Below are positions 8,575 through 17,066 of a DNA stretch of 64,000 bases, piece by piece. Source of the stretch: Granulosicoccus sp947495035 (GTDB lineage Bacteria; Pseudomonadota; Gammaproteobacteria; Granulosicoccales; Granulosicoccaceae); assembly GCF_050589605.1 (NCBI RefSeq), contig NZ_JBNGOO010000002.1. One strand, given 5' to 3'. The notes below the pieces were generated by a model. The model saw nothing but the letters and a program-made list of their open reading frames with translations. It was not told the origin of the DNA and did no database searches. Within the stretch, counting starts at the first letter, position 1, and each line of letters starts with the position of its first letter. The position numbers and the translations under genes were made by a program.

Positions 8575-9996
8575 ATGAATCAAGGTATGGTTACGGCTGC
8601 CTACATCATTGCAGCCATTCTCTTTATCCTGAGCCTGGCCGGTCTGTCCAATCAGGAAACCGCCAGACGCGGCAATCAGGCCGGTATCGCCGGTATGGCC
8701 ATCGCGGTGCTGGCGACCATCATCGGCGACGGTGTGTCCAGCTATGGTGTGCTGCTGGTCACCGTGGGTATCGGTGGTGCCATTGGTGCCTGGCTGGCAA
8801 AGCGTGTCGAAATGACTCAGATGCCGGAACTGGTTGCCATTCTGCACAGTTTCGTCGGTCTGGCGGCGGTGCTGGTGGGCTTTGCCAGCTATCTGACGCC
8901 GGAGTCTCATCTGGTGGGTACGGAACGCACCATTCATGACGTCGAGATCTATCTGGGAATCCTGATAGGTGCGCTGACCTTCACCGGATCGGTCGTTGCA
9001 TTCGGCAAGCTCAGTGGCAAGGTCGGCAGCAAGCCGTTGATCCTGCCAAACCGCCACGCACTCAACATCGGTATCGGCGTTGCCTGTCTGGTACTGCTGT
9101 TCATGTTTCTGGGCACGGCACCCGATGCCGCCACCGAACATGCCGGCAAGGGGCTGGGAACCTTCCTGCTGATCATCATGACGCTGCTGGCCTTTGCCTT
9201 CGGTGTGCACATGGTCATGGCCATTGGCGGTGCCGATATGCCTGTCGTCATCTCCATGCTCAACAGTTACTCTGGCTGGGCTGCAGCGGCTACCGGTTTC
9301 ATGCTGTCCAACGATCTGTTGATCGTGGTCGGTGCCCTGGTCGGATCGAGCGGTGCCATCCTGAGCTACATCATGTGTCGTGCCATGAATCGCAAGTTTC
9401 TGAGCGTCATCATGGGCGGTTGGGGTGATGCTCCCAAGACTGCCGGTGGTGATGCCGGTGATGAGGAGCAGGGCGAAGTCATCGGAATCAATGCCGATGA
9501 GGTGGCCGAGATGTGCAAGAACGCCGATTCGGTGGTTATCGTGCCCGGTTACGGCATGGCTGTAGCGCATGCACAGCATCCCGTATCGGAGTTGACTCAG
9601 AAACTCAAGGCGGCCGGAATCAATATCCGCTTTGCCATTCACCCGGTTGCGGGTCGGATGCCCGGCCACATGAACGTGCTCCTGGCCGAGGCCAATGTGC
9701 CTTACGACCTGGTGCTCGAGATGGATGAGATCAACGACGATCTGAGTGATACCGATGTGGTCATCGTCATCGGGGCCAACGATATCGTCAATCCGTCTGC
9801 CATGGAAAATCCGAACAGCCCGATTGCCGGCATGCCGGTTCTGGAAGTCTGGAAAGCCAAGACCGTCATCGTCTCGAAGCGATCCATGGCCACCGGTTAT
9901 GCCGGTGTCGAAAACCCTCTGTTCTTCCGCGAAAATACTCGCATGCTGTTTGGTGATGCCAAGGACAGCGTCCAGGGCGTACTTGCCAATCTGTAG
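8575..9996 (+). CDS. pntB: NAD(P) transhydrogenase subunit beta
   Basis: 473 aa (E. coli 462). The N-terminal half is a bundle of hydrophobic helices (membrane domain II). The C-terminal third is the NADP(H)-binding domain III, with VVIVPGYGMAVAHAQHPVSE, HPVAGRMPGHMNVLLAEA and the VIVIGANDIVNP motif. With PntA it forms the inner-membrane complex that makes NADPH for biosynthesis. It starts 6 bp after pntA and ends shortly before a set of hairpins. Confidence 0.95.
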   Translation: MNQGMVTAAYIIAAILFILSLAGLSNQETARRGNQAGIAGMAIAVLATIIGDGVSSYGVLLVTVGIGGAIGAWLAKRVEMTQMPELVAILHSFVGLAAVLVGFASYLTPESHLVGTERTIHDVEIYLGILIGALTFTGSVVAFGKLSGKVGSKPLILPNRHALNIGIGVACLVLLFMFLGTAPDAATEHAGKGLGTFLLIIMTLLAFAFGVHMVMAIGGADMPVVISMLNSYSGWAAAATGFMLSNDLLIVVGALVGSSGAILSYIMCRAMNRKFLSVIMGGWGDAPKTAGGDAGDEEQGEVIGINADEVAEMCKNADSVVIVPGYGMAVAHAQHPVSELTQKLKAAGINIRFAIHPVAGRMPGHMNVLLAEANVPYDLVLEMDEINDDLSDTDVVIVIGANDIVNPSAMENPNSPIAGMPVLEVWKAKTVIVSKRSMATGYAGVENPLFFRENTRMLFGDAKDSVQGVLANL

Positions 9997-10006
9997 TCGG
10001 TAACGA

Positions 10007-10063
10007 CCAGCGTCTGTTCAGACGCTGGCCTGTCCCGAGCTGCCCCGGCAGTCACTGCCGGGG
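10007..10063 (+). terminator. Two GC-rich hairpins after pntB
   Basis: The first has CCAGCGTCT paired with AGACGCTGG around a GTTC loop (10007-10028). The second has CCCCGGCAG paired with CTGCCGGGG around TCA (10043-10063). Neither is followed by a T-run. Together with the canonical terminator at 10100 they make three successive hairpins in 125 bp; the first two may protect the mRNA 3' end. Confidence 0.45.
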
Positions 10064-10099
10064 ACAGCTTTGTATTCAGCAGGAACCACGCATCGTCAA

Positions 10100-10129
10100 C
10101 GGGTCCGGGCCATGCCCGGACCCGTTTTT
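10100..10129 (+). terminator. Intrinsic terminator of pntAB
   Basis: An 11-bp perfect stem CGGGTCCGGGC / GCCCGGACCCG with a CAT loop is followed at once by TTTTT. It is a textbook Rho-independent terminator in the plus direction, placed between pntB and the convergent putA. Confidence 0.9.
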
Positions 10130-10142
10130 CGTTGGACGATAC

Positions 10143-13100
10143 TCAGGTCGTCGATCCGAGCAGGCTGGCATTGCCTCCCGCTGCTGTCGTATCGATGCAG
10201 ATATGTCGCTCAAGCAGGAAGCGACTGGAATCGTCCACCGAATTCACCAGTGGCAGCAGCGGGCCGTTGCTTGCCGCCAGCTGCTGTCGGATCGCAAGCA
10301 GTACAGCGGGGTCCTGACTGTCGGTCAGAACCACGGCTACCGAATCCTCTTGCAATCGTGCATGAAGCGCTTCGCCGGAGCTGTCCAGAGCATCCGACAG
10401 TGGCATCGTGGTGACCGTGCAGCCCAATGCCTGGATGGTCGCAGTCAAGGCGTGGCCGGCTCCAGCCTGCGTTTCCAACAGCAGTACTGCCTTGCGTGGC
10501 AGAACACGCCAGTGGTTGCTCTCGCCTGTCGGACCGGGCAATACCAGTCCCGCTGAATCATCCTGTGCATCAGTCCGAGGGAGCGTGTGGCTTGCCACCC
10601 TGCGGTTCATCAGCCGCGGTACATACCAGGGGCCTCCGGCCTTCGGTCCTGTGCCTGACAGGCCTTCACCGCCAAACGGCTGAGAGCCGACCACCGCACC
10701 GATCTGATTGCGGTTGACGTAGACATTGCCGGCCTGTATCGAGTCGACCACTTGCTGAACCCGGTCATCGATACGGGTGTGCAGGCCAAACGTCAGCCCG
10801 AAGCCGCGAGCATTGATGTCAGCGACCACCTTTGACAGGTCGCGTGCCTCGAAACTGGCCAGATGCAGTACCGGACCGAATATTTCCCGTTCCATGTCGG
10901 CAATGCCATCTACCTTGATCAGGGCTGGTGCAATGATGAGGCGATTGCAGTCGGCATCGGCTTGCAGCTCGGCCGGCATCTCGACCTGGTGCAACAGGCT
11001 GCCAGCCTGTCGATGCTGGTCGATGTAATCACTGAATGCGGTATGGGCATCTGCGTCGATGACCGGACCGACATCGGTGGACAATTGCCAGGGATGTCCG
11101 AGAGACAGTGCATCCATGGCACCCTGCAGCATGGTCAGAACGCGTTGGTAGGCTTCCTTCTGCACATACAGGATGCGCAAGGCCGAGCAGCGTTGCCCGG
11201 CGCTCTGGAAGGCAGACATGACCGTATCTCGCACCACTTGTTCGGTCAGTGCCGAGCTATCGACAATCATGGCATTCAGACCGCCGGTCTCGGCCATCAG
11301 CAGCGGGTTGGGACTGGCTCCTGCAGCGACCTGCTCGGGGCTTCGTCTGGCCAGTGATCGCTCGATGAGCCGGCTGGTATCGGTGGAGCCCGTGAAGCAG
11401 ACACCGTCGATGCGTGGGTCTGCGGTCAGTTGCTGCCCAACCGTGGAGCCGAATCCGGGCAGCAGTTGCAATGCACCGGCAGGAATGCCGTTCTGGTGCA
11501 TCAGGGTGACAGCCTTGCCAGCCAGCAGTGGTGTCTGTTCAGCCGGTTTGGCGATGACGACATTGCCGCTGACAAGCGCACCGGCAATCTGTCCGGTGAA
11601 GATGGCCAGCGGGAAGTTCCATGGACTTATGCAGGCCATGACCCCGTGTCCTTCAGTCCCTTCGGCCGAGGCTGCCGATTCCGGTGCCACGGCTGCGTAA
11701 TAGCGAAGAAAATCGACGGCCTCACGCACTTCCGAGATGGCATCGTTCAGGGTCTTGCCTGCCTCTCGACACAGCATGGCGCAGAATTCCGCGGTATGGG
11801 CTTCAAAGGCATCGGCTGTGTTCTGCAAGGCGGCAGCACGAATGGCTACCGGCGTCTCTGCCCATTCGTTTCGGAAACTGACGGCAGCATCGATCGCCTG
11901 GCTGACCTGTTCGGCTGTTGCGGGGGCGACATGCCCGACCAGATCACGTGCATCATTGGGTGAATACAGGGCTTCGCCGGCTTCCATGGGAGGCTGCCCA
12001 TTGATCAGCGGGGCAACCTGCCAGCGAGTCTCCCGAAACGCTTCACGGTCATTCAGCAGTGGCGTGATGGATGCCGGGTCGTTGATGCGAAAGCCCTTGG
12101 AATTGCTGCGCTGTGGCTGGTACAGGTCGGCCGGCAGTACGATGCCGGGATGTTCGATGGGGCTGGTTCTGCGTACTTCCCTGACCGGGCAACGGGCCAC
12201 GTCCGCTGGTGAGATCCGGTGATCGACGATCTGATTGACGAAGGAGCTGTTGGCCCCGTTCTCCAGCAGCCGCCGCACCAGATAGGCCAGCAGATCCCGA
12301 TGAGCGCCGACGGGGGCATAGATCCGGCAGCGTGTCTTGTACTCCCGGTGTACCCGTTCATGCAGTGATTCGCCCATGCCGTGCAGGCGCTGGAACTCGT
12401 AACTCTGCGTATCCTCTCCGGCCATCTGGCGAATGGCGCTGACGCTGTGCGCATTGTGCGTGGCGAACTGCGGATAGACCAGGTGCCGATTGGCCAGCAG
12501 AACCTGGGCACAGGCCAGATAGCTGACGTCGGTATTGATCTTGCGGGTGAAGACCGGAAAGGAGGCCAGTCCCAGTTCCTGTGCCTGTTTGATCTCGGTA
12601 TCCCAGTAGGCACCCTTGACCAGCCTGACCATGATCCTGCGCTGGTTGAGCTCGGCAACGGCCAGCAGCCAGTTGATGACGGGCAGTGCCCGGCGGCTGT
12701 AGGCCTGAACGACAACCCCCAGACCATCCCAGCCTGCCAGGGCCGGGTCTGCCAGCAGGGCGCCGATGACATCCATGGACAATTCCAGGCGATCGGCTTC
12801 TTCGGCATCGATGTTGAAGCCGATGCCGGCGGTCTTCGCCTGGATAGCCAGCTGCGTGACACGCGGCAGCAGTTCGCTCATGACAGCCTTGTGATGGGTG
12901 TACTCGTATCGCGGGTGCAGGGCCGAGAGCTTGACCGATATTCCCGGCTTGTCGCGAATGGTTCTGCCATCGACCGTGGACAGACGCTCGATGGCCGTGG
13001 CATAGGCGCGTGTGTAGCGATCTGCGTCGTCGAAGGTATGCGCCGCTTCACCCAGCATGTCGTAGGAATAGGTGTAACCCTGCTTTTCCAGTGTTCTTGC

Positions 13101-13757
13101 CTCACGGACCGCCTGATCGATATTCTGACCAAGCACGAATTGTCTGCCCAGCAGCTTCATGGCCTGACCGACAGCTGTTCGCACGACGGGCTCACCCACT
13201 CGCTTGAGCAGTCCGGACAGGGATCGGGTCGGGTGGTCGCCGTCGTCGAGCACACGCCCGGTGAGCATCAGGGCCCAGGTGGACGCATTGACCAGCGGCG
13301 AACTGGATTGTCCCAGGTGAGCCGCCCAGTCCGAGCTTTCCAGTTTGTCGGCAATCAGCTCGTCGATGGTGGTGGCATCGGGTACCCTCAGCAGTGCTTC
13401 GGCCAGACACATCAGGCCAACGCCTTCCCGCGTGGACAGGCCGTATTCAGACAGAAAGCTCTCCATCATGGTGGGCTTGTCGTGTGCACGCAGCTGTTCG
13501 ACCAGATTGCAGGCGTCCTGATGGATGATGTCCAGTGTTCGGTCATCGAGTTCCAGCGAGGTCAGCAATTGATCGACCACCTGAGGCTCACTCATCAGAT
13601 AGCGTTGTCGCAGCTCGGCCCGCAATGCATTGAGGCGATCGGAACTGCCACTGATTGCTGCCAGGGAATCGTCGTCGGCCGAATGCGATATGGTCAGAGC
13701 TGCATCTGTCGGCTGGCTGTTGACAGCGGCATCGTCGAAAGGGGATCGGGTAGGCAT
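10143..13757 (-). CDS. putA: Bifunctional proline dehydrogenase / glutamate-semialdehyde dehydrogenase PutA
   Basis: 1204 aa. It oxidises proline to P5C with FAD (electrons to quinone), then glutamate semialdehyde to glutamate with NAD+. The ProDH barrel occupies roughly residues 150-480. The aldehyde dehydrogenase follows from about 560, with catalytic Cys857 in QSAGQRCSALR and the ETGGLNAMIVD motif. E. coli PutA is 1320 aa with an N-terminal ribbon-helix-helix repressor domain. That domain is not visible here: the N-terminus is a short low-complexity stretch, so this PutA probably does not repress its own gene. The start is ATG; a TTG 51 bp upstream adds only unconserved sequence. The 129 bp before it show no clear operator. 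The last ~150 residues extend past the core ALDH. Confidence 0.95.
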   Translation of the reverse strand: MPTRSPFDDAAVNSQPTDAALTISHSADDDSLAAISGSSDRLNALRAELRQRYLMSEPQVVDQLLTSLELDDRTLDIIHQDACNLVEQLRAHDKPTMMESFLSEYGLSTREGVGLMCLAEALLRVPDATTIDELIADKLESSDWAAHLGQSSSPLVNASTWALMLTGRVLDDGDHPTRSLSGLLKRVGEPVVRTAVGQAMKLLGRQFVLGQNIDQAVREARTLEKQGYTYSYDMLGEAAHTFDDADRYTRAYATAIERLSTVDGRTIRDKPGISVKLSALHPRYEYTHHKAVMSELLPRVTQLAIQAKTAGIGFNIDAEEADRLELSMDVIGALLADPALAGWDGLGVVVQAYSRRALPVINWLLAVAELNQRRIMVRLVKGAYWDTEIKQAQELGLASFPVFTRKINTDVSYLACAQVLLANRHLVYPQFATHNAHSVSAIRQMAGEDTQSYEFQRLHGMGESLHERVHREYKTRCRIYAPVGAHRDLLAYLVRRLLENGANSSFVNQIVDHRISPADVARCPVREVRRTSPIEHPGIVLPADLYQPQRSNSKGFRINDPASITPLLNDREAFRETRWQVAPLINGQPPMEAGEALYSPNDARDLVGHVAPATAEQVSQAIDAAVSFRNEWAETPVAIRAAALQNTADAFEAHTAEFCAMLCREAGKTLNDAISEVREAVDFLRYYAAVAPESAASAEGTEGHGVMACISPWNFPLAIFTGQIAGALVSGNVVIAKPAEQTPLLAGKAVTLMHQNGIPAGALQLLPGFGSTVGQQLTADPRIDGVCFTGSTDTSRLIERSLARRSPEQVAAGASPNPLLMAETGGLNAMIVDSSALTEQVVRDTVMSAFQSAGQRCSALRILYVQKEAYQRVLTMLQGAMDALSLGHPWQLSTDVGPVIDADAHTAFSDYIDQHRQAGSLLHQVEMPAELQADADCNRLIIAPALIKVDGIADMEREIFGPVLHLASFEARDLSKVVADINARGFGLTFGLHTRIDDRVQQVVDSIQAGNVYVNRNQIGAVVGSQPFGGEGLSGTGPKAGGPWYVPRLMNRRVASHTLPRTDAQDDSAGLVLPGPTGESNHWRVLPRKAVLLLETQAGAGHALTATIQALGCTVTTMPLSDALDSSGEALHARLQEDSVAVVLTDSQDPAVLLAIRQQLAASNGPLLPLVNSVDDSSRFLLERHICIDTTAAGGNASLLGSTT

Positions 13758-13886
13758 CGTCGATAACAATCCGTAAGGAGGGGGGTGTGTTATCGAGTAT
13801 GCAAGCAATGCGTAAGACTATTCGTCTATATTTGTGTCTCTAAACGACGTTTGATCTGAAATGACGACACAGCACAGGGCAAATAG

Positions 13887-14654
13887 TCAGATTTGCAGCG
13901 TCTCACGAGTGGTTTTACTGGCAAACATGTAGCCTGTACCGCGCACGGTCTTGATCCACTCGAATCCGTCGTCCGATTCGATCTTCTTGCGAAGCTGAGC
14001 CACATGATTGTCGATCACACGATCGTTGGGCTGCCAGTCTCGTCCCGTAAGCTGCTCCATCAGATGGTCACGGCTCAGGGCTCGCATCGGGCTGTTCACG
14101 AATATTTCCAGAAGATCGTACTCGGCGGTGGTCAGTCCGACGATCTTGTTGTCGGGACCTCGCAACTCTCTCGCGGCGGGCATCAGGGTCCAGTCGCCGA
14201 AGCGGACAACCTCCATGGCATCGCCGGTGTCTTCGGGCGCAGGCGGCGGCGGGGGTGGTGGCGCCGAGTAGGAGCTGGCGGTCGAGCGGGCGCGTCGCAG
14301 CACTGAACGTACTCTGGCAATGAGTTCGCGGATCGGAAAGGGCTTGGTAATGTAATCGTCAGCGCCGATCTCCAGGCCGACCACCGTATCGATGAGGTCG
14401 ACGCGGCCCGACACCAGAATGATCGGAATTTCGCTGTGCCGGCGTATGTCCCGGACCAGATCCAGGCCATTTTCACGATCCAGCAGCACATCCATGGTGA
14501 TCAGGTCGATCTCGCCTGAAGCGAGGCATTCGTACAACTCCTCACTGGTGGCTGCTTCTGCCACAGCGAAGCCCTCGGCTTCAAGAGAAGTCCGCAGCAG
14601 ATCCCTAATTCTGAAGTCGTCGTCGACGACCAGTATCTTCGCCGTATGGATCAC
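13887..14654 (-). CDS. OmpR/PhoB-family response regulator
   Basis: 255 aa. The receiver domain has Asp11-Asp13, phospho-acceptor Asp55 (ITMDVLLD) and Lys104 (ITKPFPIREL). A Pro-rich linker (APPPPPPPAP at 131-140) leads to a winged-helix DNA-binding domain with LTTAEYDLLEIF, NDRVIDNHVAQLRKKI and VRGTGYMF. The start is GTG with no strong ribosome site. It is divergent from two genes, one of which encodes a histidine-kinase-like membrane protein, so the three may form one signalling unit. The 313-bp divergent region contains a 7-bp direct repeat with 11-bp period, the spacing used by this regulator family. Confidence 0.9.
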   Translation of the reverse strand: MIHTAKILVVDDDFRIRDLLRTSLEAEGFAVAEAATSEELYECLASGEIDLITMDVLLDRENGLDLVRDIRRHSEIPIILVSGRVDLIDTVVGLEIGADDYITKPFPIRELIARVRSVLRRARSTASSYSAPPPPPPPAPEDTGDAMEVVRFGDWTLMPAARELRGPDNKIVGLTTAEYDLLEIFVNSPMRALSRDHLMEQLTGRDWQPNDRVIDNHVAQLRKKIESDDGFEWIKTVRGTGYMFASKTTRETLQI

Positions 14655-14967
14655 TTTGTTTGACAGGATTTGATGAGCAGAGGGAGATACATTGGTCTGT
14701 TACATGGGGATGATAACCAGCAGCGAGTGCAACGACCAGCGATTGAACTCTCAATATTGGTAGGTGGCCATCGGTGCATTTTCATGAAGCTGTCCGTAGC
14801 GTCTGCATGCCTGAGGGGTGGGGCCTTGCGAGCCGGATTACCAAGCGCTTACCAATCCTGACGCAATGCCTGCGAAATGTCACTAATAGCTTTACAAACC
14901 GCAATGATAATGAAATTCACGAGATCTCACTGAAAGAAGTTGTCTTTCTGTAACACCAGAGACGGAC
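14655..14967. other. Divergent intergenic region of the signalling island
   Basis: 313 bp with no gene. It separates the OmpR-type regulator (minus) from the cyclase-domain protein (plus). It is AT-richer than the surroundings near 14885-14960. It contains the TTACCAA direct repeat (14838-14855), a TTGACA-like -35 at 14660-14665 without a good -10 partner, and a GAAAG/CTTTC inverted repeat near 14932-14948. No RNA gene is recognised. Confidence 0.6.
14838..14855. promoter_or_regulatory. Candidate OmpR-family binding site (7-4-7 direct repeat)
   Basis: TTACCAA-GCGC-TTACCAA: two identical 7-bp repeats separated by 4 bp, an 11-bp period. This is the geometry of PhoB/OmpR-type boxes. It lies in the divergent region next to a gene for such a regulator, which makes autoregulation or control of the plus-strand pair plausible. 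The geometry is seen directly; the regulator assignment is inference. Confidence 0.5.
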
Positions 14968-15837
14968 ATGCGCGTTGTTCAGTTTGATTCCTTTATCTAT
15001 TCAAATATACGGAAATCAAAGTCAGCCATGAATAGTCCAAGCAATAACTCGTCGCTCGCCGAATCTGATCCTTCCGTGATTCGAGCGGAACTGGATCGTC
15101 TGTTGTCCGACCGCCGCTTTTCGGGCGCCAGGCAGATGTCGGCGTTTCTCCGCTACATCGTATGCGAAACACTGAAAGGTAACGGTTCGCGCATCAAGGC
15201 CTATACCGTTGGCGTTGACGCACTTGGCAAGCCGGACGACTTCGATGCTCAAGCCGATCCGTCTGTCCGTGTGCTGGCACTTCGCTTGCGCAAGACACTG
15301 GCAGCTGCCTACGAAGACAATTCCGACTGTCTGGCCAGAGTGGTGTTGCGCGTCGGTACCTACGTCCCGGAATTCTACAAACCTGAAGCATTTGCGGAGG
15401 CGCAGACCCAGCCTGTGTTGCAAAGACCTGATCACGCATCTGTCAACGATGTGCTGTCGGACAGATCGGGGGTGGATGTGTCGGCCAATGATCAGCGGAC
15501 CTCCGAAGACGGGCTGGGAGTGAACAGCGTCAGCAGGCGCTCGGACAATCCTCAGCAGACAGGCATCGACCGGTTTCGTCGTACGCCATTGCGTCGTCGC
15601 GGACCACTGAGTGAAGCTTTGGCGAAGAACACCGCCGCCTTCACTGGCTCCGACATCTCGAGCCTCGACCTCAGAGTGCCATTCACCACCATGATCATAC
15701 TGCTGGCTCTCTTGCAGGCAACGCTCAATTCAGCCAACGCTCAGCCTGCTTCTTCTGTCAACGAGGTGTCCAGTGCCAAGTATACCAGCGTCAGTGCGTA
15801 CCAATACACTTCCCTTCACTCGCAGGAACTTGACTGA
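14968..15837 (+). CDS. Protein with adenylate-cyclase-type N-terminal domain and C-terminal hydrophobic segment
   Basis: 289 aa. Residues about 35-140 (FSGARQMSAFLRYIVCETL ... PSVRVLALRLRKTL ... VLRVGTYVPEFY) resemble the N-terminal domain of many alphaproteobacterial adenylate cyclases and TPR proteins, whose form is RFLRYVVEETL ... DPVVRVEAGRLRRRL ... PKGGYVPVF. No cyclase or TPR domain follows. The rest is polar and low-complexity up to a hydrophobic stretch (TTMIILLALLQATLNSANA, about 247-265). A tail-anchored or secreted arrangement is possible. ATG at 15028 is an alternative start. The downstream kinase-like gene begins inside its 3' end if its GTG start is used. The function is not known to me. 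Confidence 0.7.
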   Translation: MRVVQFDSFIYSNIRKSKSAMNSPSNNSSLAESDPSVIRAELDRLLSDRRFSGARQMSAFLRYIVCETLKGNGSRIKAYTVGVDALGKPDDFDAQADPSVRVLALRLRKTLAAAYEDNSDCLARVVLRVGTYVPEFYKPEAFAEAQTQPVLQRPDHASVNDVLSDRSGVDVSANDQRTSEDGLGVNSVSRRSDNPQQTGIDRFRRTPLRRRGPLSEALAKNTAAFTGSDISSLDLRVPFTTMIILLALLQATLNSANAQPASSVNEVSSAKYTSVSAYQYTSLHSQELD

Positions 15838-16900
15838 CACAGGCATTAGCTCGCAGAATCAACATCCCAGCGAAGCCCGACTGATAGCCGCCAAATCACT
15901 CGTCATGCAACAGAAGGCAATGCTTGAGGCCGATCGATCACGAAACTACCGGTGGATGAGGCTGGCGGTAAGCGTGATGCTGATAGCGGCCATCGGTTCA
16001 GGTCTGCTTGCCATGGCATGGCAGATCTGGCCACCCGCGCATGCGTGGTTCGAGCCAGGCGTTCTACTGTTACTGCAAGGGGCAGCTGCTGGTCTGGTGG
16101 CCATGGCCCTGTTGATCAGACACTGGCATCAGGCGACCAGCCTTAAAATGGCCAACAACAGCGATCGGCAGTTGCAGGCCATGTTGTCGATGTTTCGTGT
16201 GGTGAAGCACGAGCTCAACAACGATATGCAGGTGGTCGTGGGTAATGCCGAGCTGGCCAGCATGATGCTCGAGTCGGAATCACCGGCCTGCAAACCGGTG
16301 GAGAATATCCGCGAGGCAGCAACTCTGGCCATTGACCGGATTCAGCAACTGACCGTGTTTTCATCGTCCGGACACACGGAGTTGTCGGTAGTCGATCTGA
16401 ACGCGATCCTGCGGGAGACCGTTGCCAGGCTGACCAACGAGATGCCCGCCATCGTCATGTTCCGTCTGGAGCTGGAACAATTGCCGAACCGCATCATGGC
16501 AGATCGCAGCCTGTTGACCCTGAGCCTCTCCTATCTGATCCGATTGGCCGGCAAGTCGCTGTTCCATGGCGGGGAAATCGTGGTTCGTACCTGCAATCTG
16601 AATGGTGCAGCCAACCACACGGGGGAGATCAACATCACGTCGGAGATCTTCATCGTCCGAGGTCTGACCGGGGCTGGCAACGAGCTTGGCATGGCATCCC
16701 GCGATGATGACCGCCGCATCAGGTTCGCCCGGGTTCTGGAGCAGGCGCAGCTCACCACCACGGCACTGGTGGAGAGAAGTGGCGCGACGGTCATGAAGGG
16801 CAGTCTTTCGGCGAGCAACGAGTCCCTGATAAAGATGGGGTTCCAGGCCGCCGTCAGGAGCTGTGACAAGAACGAAATCGTGCTGGAAGACAATACCTGA
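15773..16900 (+). CDS. Membrane-anchored degenerate histidine-kinase-like protein
   Basis: 375 aa from a GTG that overlaps the previous gene by 65 bp. ATG at 15905 (331 aa) is the safer alternative; neither has a good ribosome site. Two membrane helices lie at about 63-86 and 94-118. A kinase-like dimerisation segment follows, with VKHELNNDMQVVVGNAEL resembling an NtrB-type H-box. The ATPase part is eroded: the N-box region reads DRSLLTLSLSYLIRLAG with no asparagine, and no GxGxxG lid is seen. It may act as a phosphotransfer or scaffold partner of the OmpR-type regulator on the other strand rather than as a kinase. This is inferred from motifs and proximity. Confidence 0.65.
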   Translation: MPSIPASVRTNTLPFTRRNLTDTGISSQNQHPSEARLIAAKSLVMQQKAMLEADRSRNYRWMRLAVSVMLIAAIGSGLLAMAWQIWPPAHAWFEPGVLLLLQGAAAGLVAMALLIRHWHQATSLKMANNSDRQLQAMLSMFRVVKHELNNDMQVVVGNAELASMMLESESPACKPVENIREAATLAIDRIQQLTVFSSSGHTELSVVDLNAILRETVARLTNEMPAIVMFRLELEQLPNRIMADRSLLTLSLSYLIRLAGKSLFHGGEIVVRTCNLNGAANHTGEINITSEIFIVRGLTGAGNELGMASRDDDRRIRFARVLEQAQLTTTALVERSGATVMKGSLSASNESLIKMGFQAAVRSCDKNEIVLEDNT

Positions 16901-16987
16901 AGGTATCGGCAGACTCCGGTCCACCGGCGTCCTGGCGAAAGTCGGATCGCAGGTCCTGTAGCTATTGGCGATATCGGCAGACTTTTT

Positions 16988-17031
16988 CATCCTTCCTGCG
17001 CTCTGGCGAGAGCCAGGGCGCAGGAAGGATG
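16988..17031. terminator. 20-bp stem hairpin between convergent genes
   Basis: CATCCTTCCTGCGC pairs with GCGCAGGAAGGATG, continues through one T-G wobble, then CTGGC/GCCAG closes on a GAGA tetraloop. It is a very stable structure midway between the convergent kinase-like gene and mbfA. No T-run follows on either strand, so it is probably a bidirectional mRNA-end hairpin rather than a classical intrinsic terminator. Confidence 0.55.
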
Positions 17032-17066
17032 CCTGAAAAGTACGGTTGCCGTGATGCCGGATCCTG

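Noticed and set aside
8458..9669. Long minus-strand open frame (403 codons) opposite pntB
   Set aside because: Shadow of pntB; hydrophilic Gln/His/Asp-rich translation with no domain or ribosome site.
12381..13766. Long plus-strand open frame (461 codons) opposite putA
   Set aside because: Antisense shadow of the ProDH region with no recognisable motif.
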